Assembly: GCA_000998425.1 (NCBI GenBank)
Contig: LCDG01000004.1
Span: 1-50,815 of the forward strand
DNA: 50,815 nt
DNA from: Candidatus Nomurabacteria bacterium GW2011_GWC2_42_20
Lineage (GTDB): Bacteria > Patescibacteriota > Minisyncoccia > Phycocordibacterales > UBA1550
Direction of reading: 5' to 3'
Each line of letters opens with the position of its first letter. Within the stretch, counting starts at the first letter, position 1. The position numbers and the translations under genes are program-made. Shown in pieces: positions 48,885 to 50,815 of this stretch. The notes beneath the pieces were generated by a model. That model saw only the letters and a list, made by a program, of their open reading frames with translations, was not told the DNA's origin and ran no database searches.

Positions 48885-50815
48885 ATGAATATACACAAGA
48901 TTTTGGCAAATGCGGTAGTTTTGGCGGGGTTTGTGGCTGTGCCGTTTATACCATTTATTGTACTTTCGCACAGCACATTTTTCCCGTTTATTGTCGGAAA
49001 GAATTTTGCATTTCGTATCATTGTTGAAATAATGCTGTCCGCGTGGCTTGTGCTCGCATTCATTGATCCAGCGTACCGTCCAAGAAAAAGTTATCTCTTG
49101 GGTGTGTTTGTGGCCTTTCTTGGAATCATTACTCTTTCTGCGATCTTTGGAGAGAATCCAACAAAAAGTTTTTGGTCAAACTTTGAGCGCATGGAGGGGG
49201 TTGTGACATATTTCCACCTCTTTGCGTACTTCATTGTTGCATCCACGGTACTCACAGTGCGCGGATTTTGGCGTCCATATTTAAATTTGCATCTCTTTGC
49301 TGGGGTGATAATGGCCATTTACGGAGTGCTACAGTGGTCTGGCGGTCTTGATATTGTGCAAGATGGCATGCGTGTGAATGGCACACTTGGGAATGCGGCA
49401 TACCTCGGCACCTACGCTCTGTTCAACATTTTTCTAGCCGGATTTTTTATGGCACGTGAGAGTTTTACAACAACCGGTGAACGCGCGCGTGTGGCGATAT
49501 ACGGCGCTATCATCCTTTTGCAAACATTTGTGCTTTATCATACGGCGACTCGTGGCGCGATGCTCGGACTTCTCGCAGGAATAGGACTTTCCACACTTCT
49601 TGTTGCAATATTTGAACGTGAGAAAAAGATCCTACGCAATGGCGCGATAGGAGTCCTCTTCGCCACTGCTCTGTTTGTCGGCGGATTTATTGCAATGCGT
49701 GACGCACAGTTTGTGAAAGACAGCCCAGTACTATCTCGTTTCGCAGCAATATCTTTTACAGAACAAACGACAAAGTCTCGTTTTATGGTTTGGAATATGG
49801 CATATCAGGGATTCAAAGAGCGACCTGTTCTCGGATGGGGAATGGAGAACTTTAATTACGTATTCAACAAGTACTACAATCCAAAGATGTATGATCAGGA
49901 GCAATGGTTTGACCGCGCGCATAACGTATTCTTTGATTGGCTCATTGCTGGTGGTTTGCCTGCACTTTTTGCGTATATTTCTCTCTTTGCGTGCGCGATT
50001 TACTGTATATGGCGTCGCGCAGACGAACTGTCTATTGTTGAAAAAAGTGTACTCACTGGATTACTAGGCGGATATTTTTTCCAAAACCTATTTGTATTCG
50101 ACAATATTACAAGCCTTATCTATTTTGGGACGATTCTAGCGTACATAGAGGGAATGAGCCGTGCTTCGCACGAGTCCATAAAGTCTGTAAAGTTTATAAA
50201 GTCGAAAGGAGACGCAGACGCAGAGGACTTAACGTTTATAGTTTCAGGTAGTGCGATCATCATTGCACTTGTGCTTGTTTACACAGTGAACTACAAGGGT
50301 GTCATGCAGAACACGACACTAATACGCGCAATGTCTGACAGGTCAGCTGGTCCTGCGCGCAACCTAGAGCTCTTCAAGGAAACTATCGCGTATGATTCTT
50401 TTGGAACTTCTGAGGCGCGCGAACAGCTTGCACAGCTGTCGATGAACGGATTTGACCCATCAAAAGGAGTATCGGAAATACAGTCACAGTTCATATCTCT
50501 AGCTGGGAATGAGCTTGAGCGACAAGCAAAAAAACTCTCAAAGGACGCACGTTACCAGGTCTTTGCTGGCTCATTCTTTTCTCGAGTTGGCGATTCTGAA
50601 AGAGCAATCAGCTATCTTGAAAAATCCGTTGAACTATCGCCAAATAAACAAACGATCCTCTTTGAGCTAGGAAGCGCGTACTACAACAGCAAGAATATTG
50701 AAAAAGCAGAAGAAGCATTTAAGCGAGCATACGAGCTTGAGCCAAAATATGATATGGCGCAGAAATATTATGCGCAGGTCTTGATGGCGAGCGGCAAGAG
50801 AGTTGAAGCCGAGAA
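48885..50815 (+). CDS. O-antigen ligase-like membrane protein with TPRs (3' end cut)
   Basis: At least 643 codons open to the window edge, so incomplete. Residues 1 to about 450 hold roughly a dozen hydrophobic segments. A central extracytoplasmic loop follows RFMVWNMAYQGFKERPVLGWGMENFNYVF and precedes FDRAHNVFFDWLIAGGLPALF, the O-antigen ligase (WaaL/Wzy_C) signature. After a short linker and another hydrophobic stretch come TPR-like repeats (AGSFFSRVGDSERAISYLEKSVEL and LFELGSAYYNSKNIEKAEEAFKRAYEL). It probably joins or polymerises the exported glycan, or glycosylates surface proteins. It lies next to the polysaccharide locus with its own leaderless promoter. Confidence 0.85.
   Translation, partial: MNIHKILANAVVLAGFVAVPFIPFIVLSHSTFFPFIVGKNFAFRIIVEIMLSAWLVLAFIDPAYRPRKSYLLGVFVAFLGIITLSAIFGENPTKSFWSNFERMEGVVTYFHLFAYFIVASTVLTVRGFWRPYLNLHLFAGVIMAIYGVLQWSGGLDIVQDGMRVNGTLGNAAYLGTYALFNIFLAGFFMARESFTTTGERARVAIYGAIILLQTFVLYHTATRGAMLGLLAGIGLSTLLVAIFEREKKILRNGAIGVLFATALFVGGFIAMRDAQFVKDSPVLSRFAAISFTEQTTKSRFMVWNMAYQGFKERPVLGWGMENFNYVFNKYYNPKMYDQEQWFDRAHNVFFDWLIAGGLPALFAYISLFACAIYCIWRRADELSIVEKSVLTGLLGGYFFQNLFVFDNITSLIYFGTILAYIEGMSRASHESIKSVKFIKSKGDADAEDLTFIVSGSAIIIALVLVYTVNYKGVMQNTTLIRAMSDRSAGPARNLELFKETIAYDSFGTSEAREQLAQLSMNGFDPSKGVSEIQSQFISLAGNELERQAKKLSKDARYQVFAGSFFSRVGDSERAISYLEKSVELSPNKQTILFELGSAYYNSKNIEKAEEAFKRAYELEPKYDMAQKYYAQVLMASGKRVEAE

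Noticed and set aside
1-50815. Alternative genetic code (UGA as glycine), as in Gracilibacteria and Absconditabacteria
   Set aside because: Full-length conserved proteins contain no in-frame UGA, and several genes stop at UGA at the expected lengths, for example the GT2 gene ending at 33116.

Overview
This looks like a chromosomal segment from a Candidate Phyla Radiation (Patescibacteria) bacterium, most likely of the Parcubacteria type. The main evidence is a complete but divergent 16S rRNA gene (about 1.41 kb) with compensated changes in the 530 loop and several altered 'universal' positions. It stands alone, with no 23S or 5S gene within 30 kb. Typical CPR gene content surrounds it: a VirD4/TraD-like ATPase with a low-complexity tail, a lamin-tail/PKD surface protein, a DUF4015-type glycoside hydrolase-like protein and a solitary PaaX/Cas2-like gene. 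UGA is used as stop, so the code is the standard bacterial one. No phylum or genus assignment can be proved by reading alone.

Layout. 1-2948: PAP2 phosphatase, SecD, SecF. 3014-5519: a small reverse gene, then the 16S transcription unit with its own sigma70-like promoter, structured leader, 27-bp processing stem and strong terminator. 5518-6842: four tiny genes of unknown function, each with a strong Shine-Dalgarno sequence; recognisable promoters were found for three of them and strong hairpin terminators follow all four. 6894-7151: tRNA-Ile(GAU) inside a 28-bp inverted repeat and flanked by fragments of a second tRNA copy. 7247-10689: murD, a sugar-phosphate nucleotidyltransferase and murC. 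10757-11434: a PaaX/Cas2-like gene between two related perfect palindromes of 52 and 48 bp. 11566-18441: rsmI, the glycoside hydrolase-like gene, the ATPase plus surface-protein pair, and two more unknown SD-led genes. 18533-48766: a roughly 30-kb surface-polysaccharide locus. 48885-end: an O-antigen-ligase-like membrane protein with TPRs, cut by the window edge.

The polysaccharide locus makes and uses GDP-sugars. ManC-type guanylyltransferase/isomerase and a eukaryotic-type phosphomannomutase-like protein should make GDP-mannose. Gmd and Fcl convert it to GDP-fucose. A ColD-like aminotransferase-fold protein, with His in place of the PLP lysine, could divert the 4-keto intermediate to a 3,6-dideoxy sugar. 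Two GT11 and one GT10 fucosyltransferase-like proteins, several GT4 enzymes, one GT2, a carbamoyltransferase, methyltransferases, RmlA and RmlC complete the chain chemistry. A Wzm/Wzt-type ABC exporter with a C-terminal domain on Wzt should move the product across the membrane. A small HTH gene heads the GDP-fucose/export operon, opposite manC, over a shared intergenic region with a 10-bp-spaced direct repeat.

Two kinds of gene start stand out. Most core genes have a -10 box 6-10 bases before the ATG and no SD, so their mRNAs are probably leaderless or nearly so. A second, smaller set of mostly unrecognised single genes has leaders with purine-rich SD sequences (up to AAGGAGG) and strong terminators. 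The only 16S gene in the window has no CCUCC at the expected anti-SD position.
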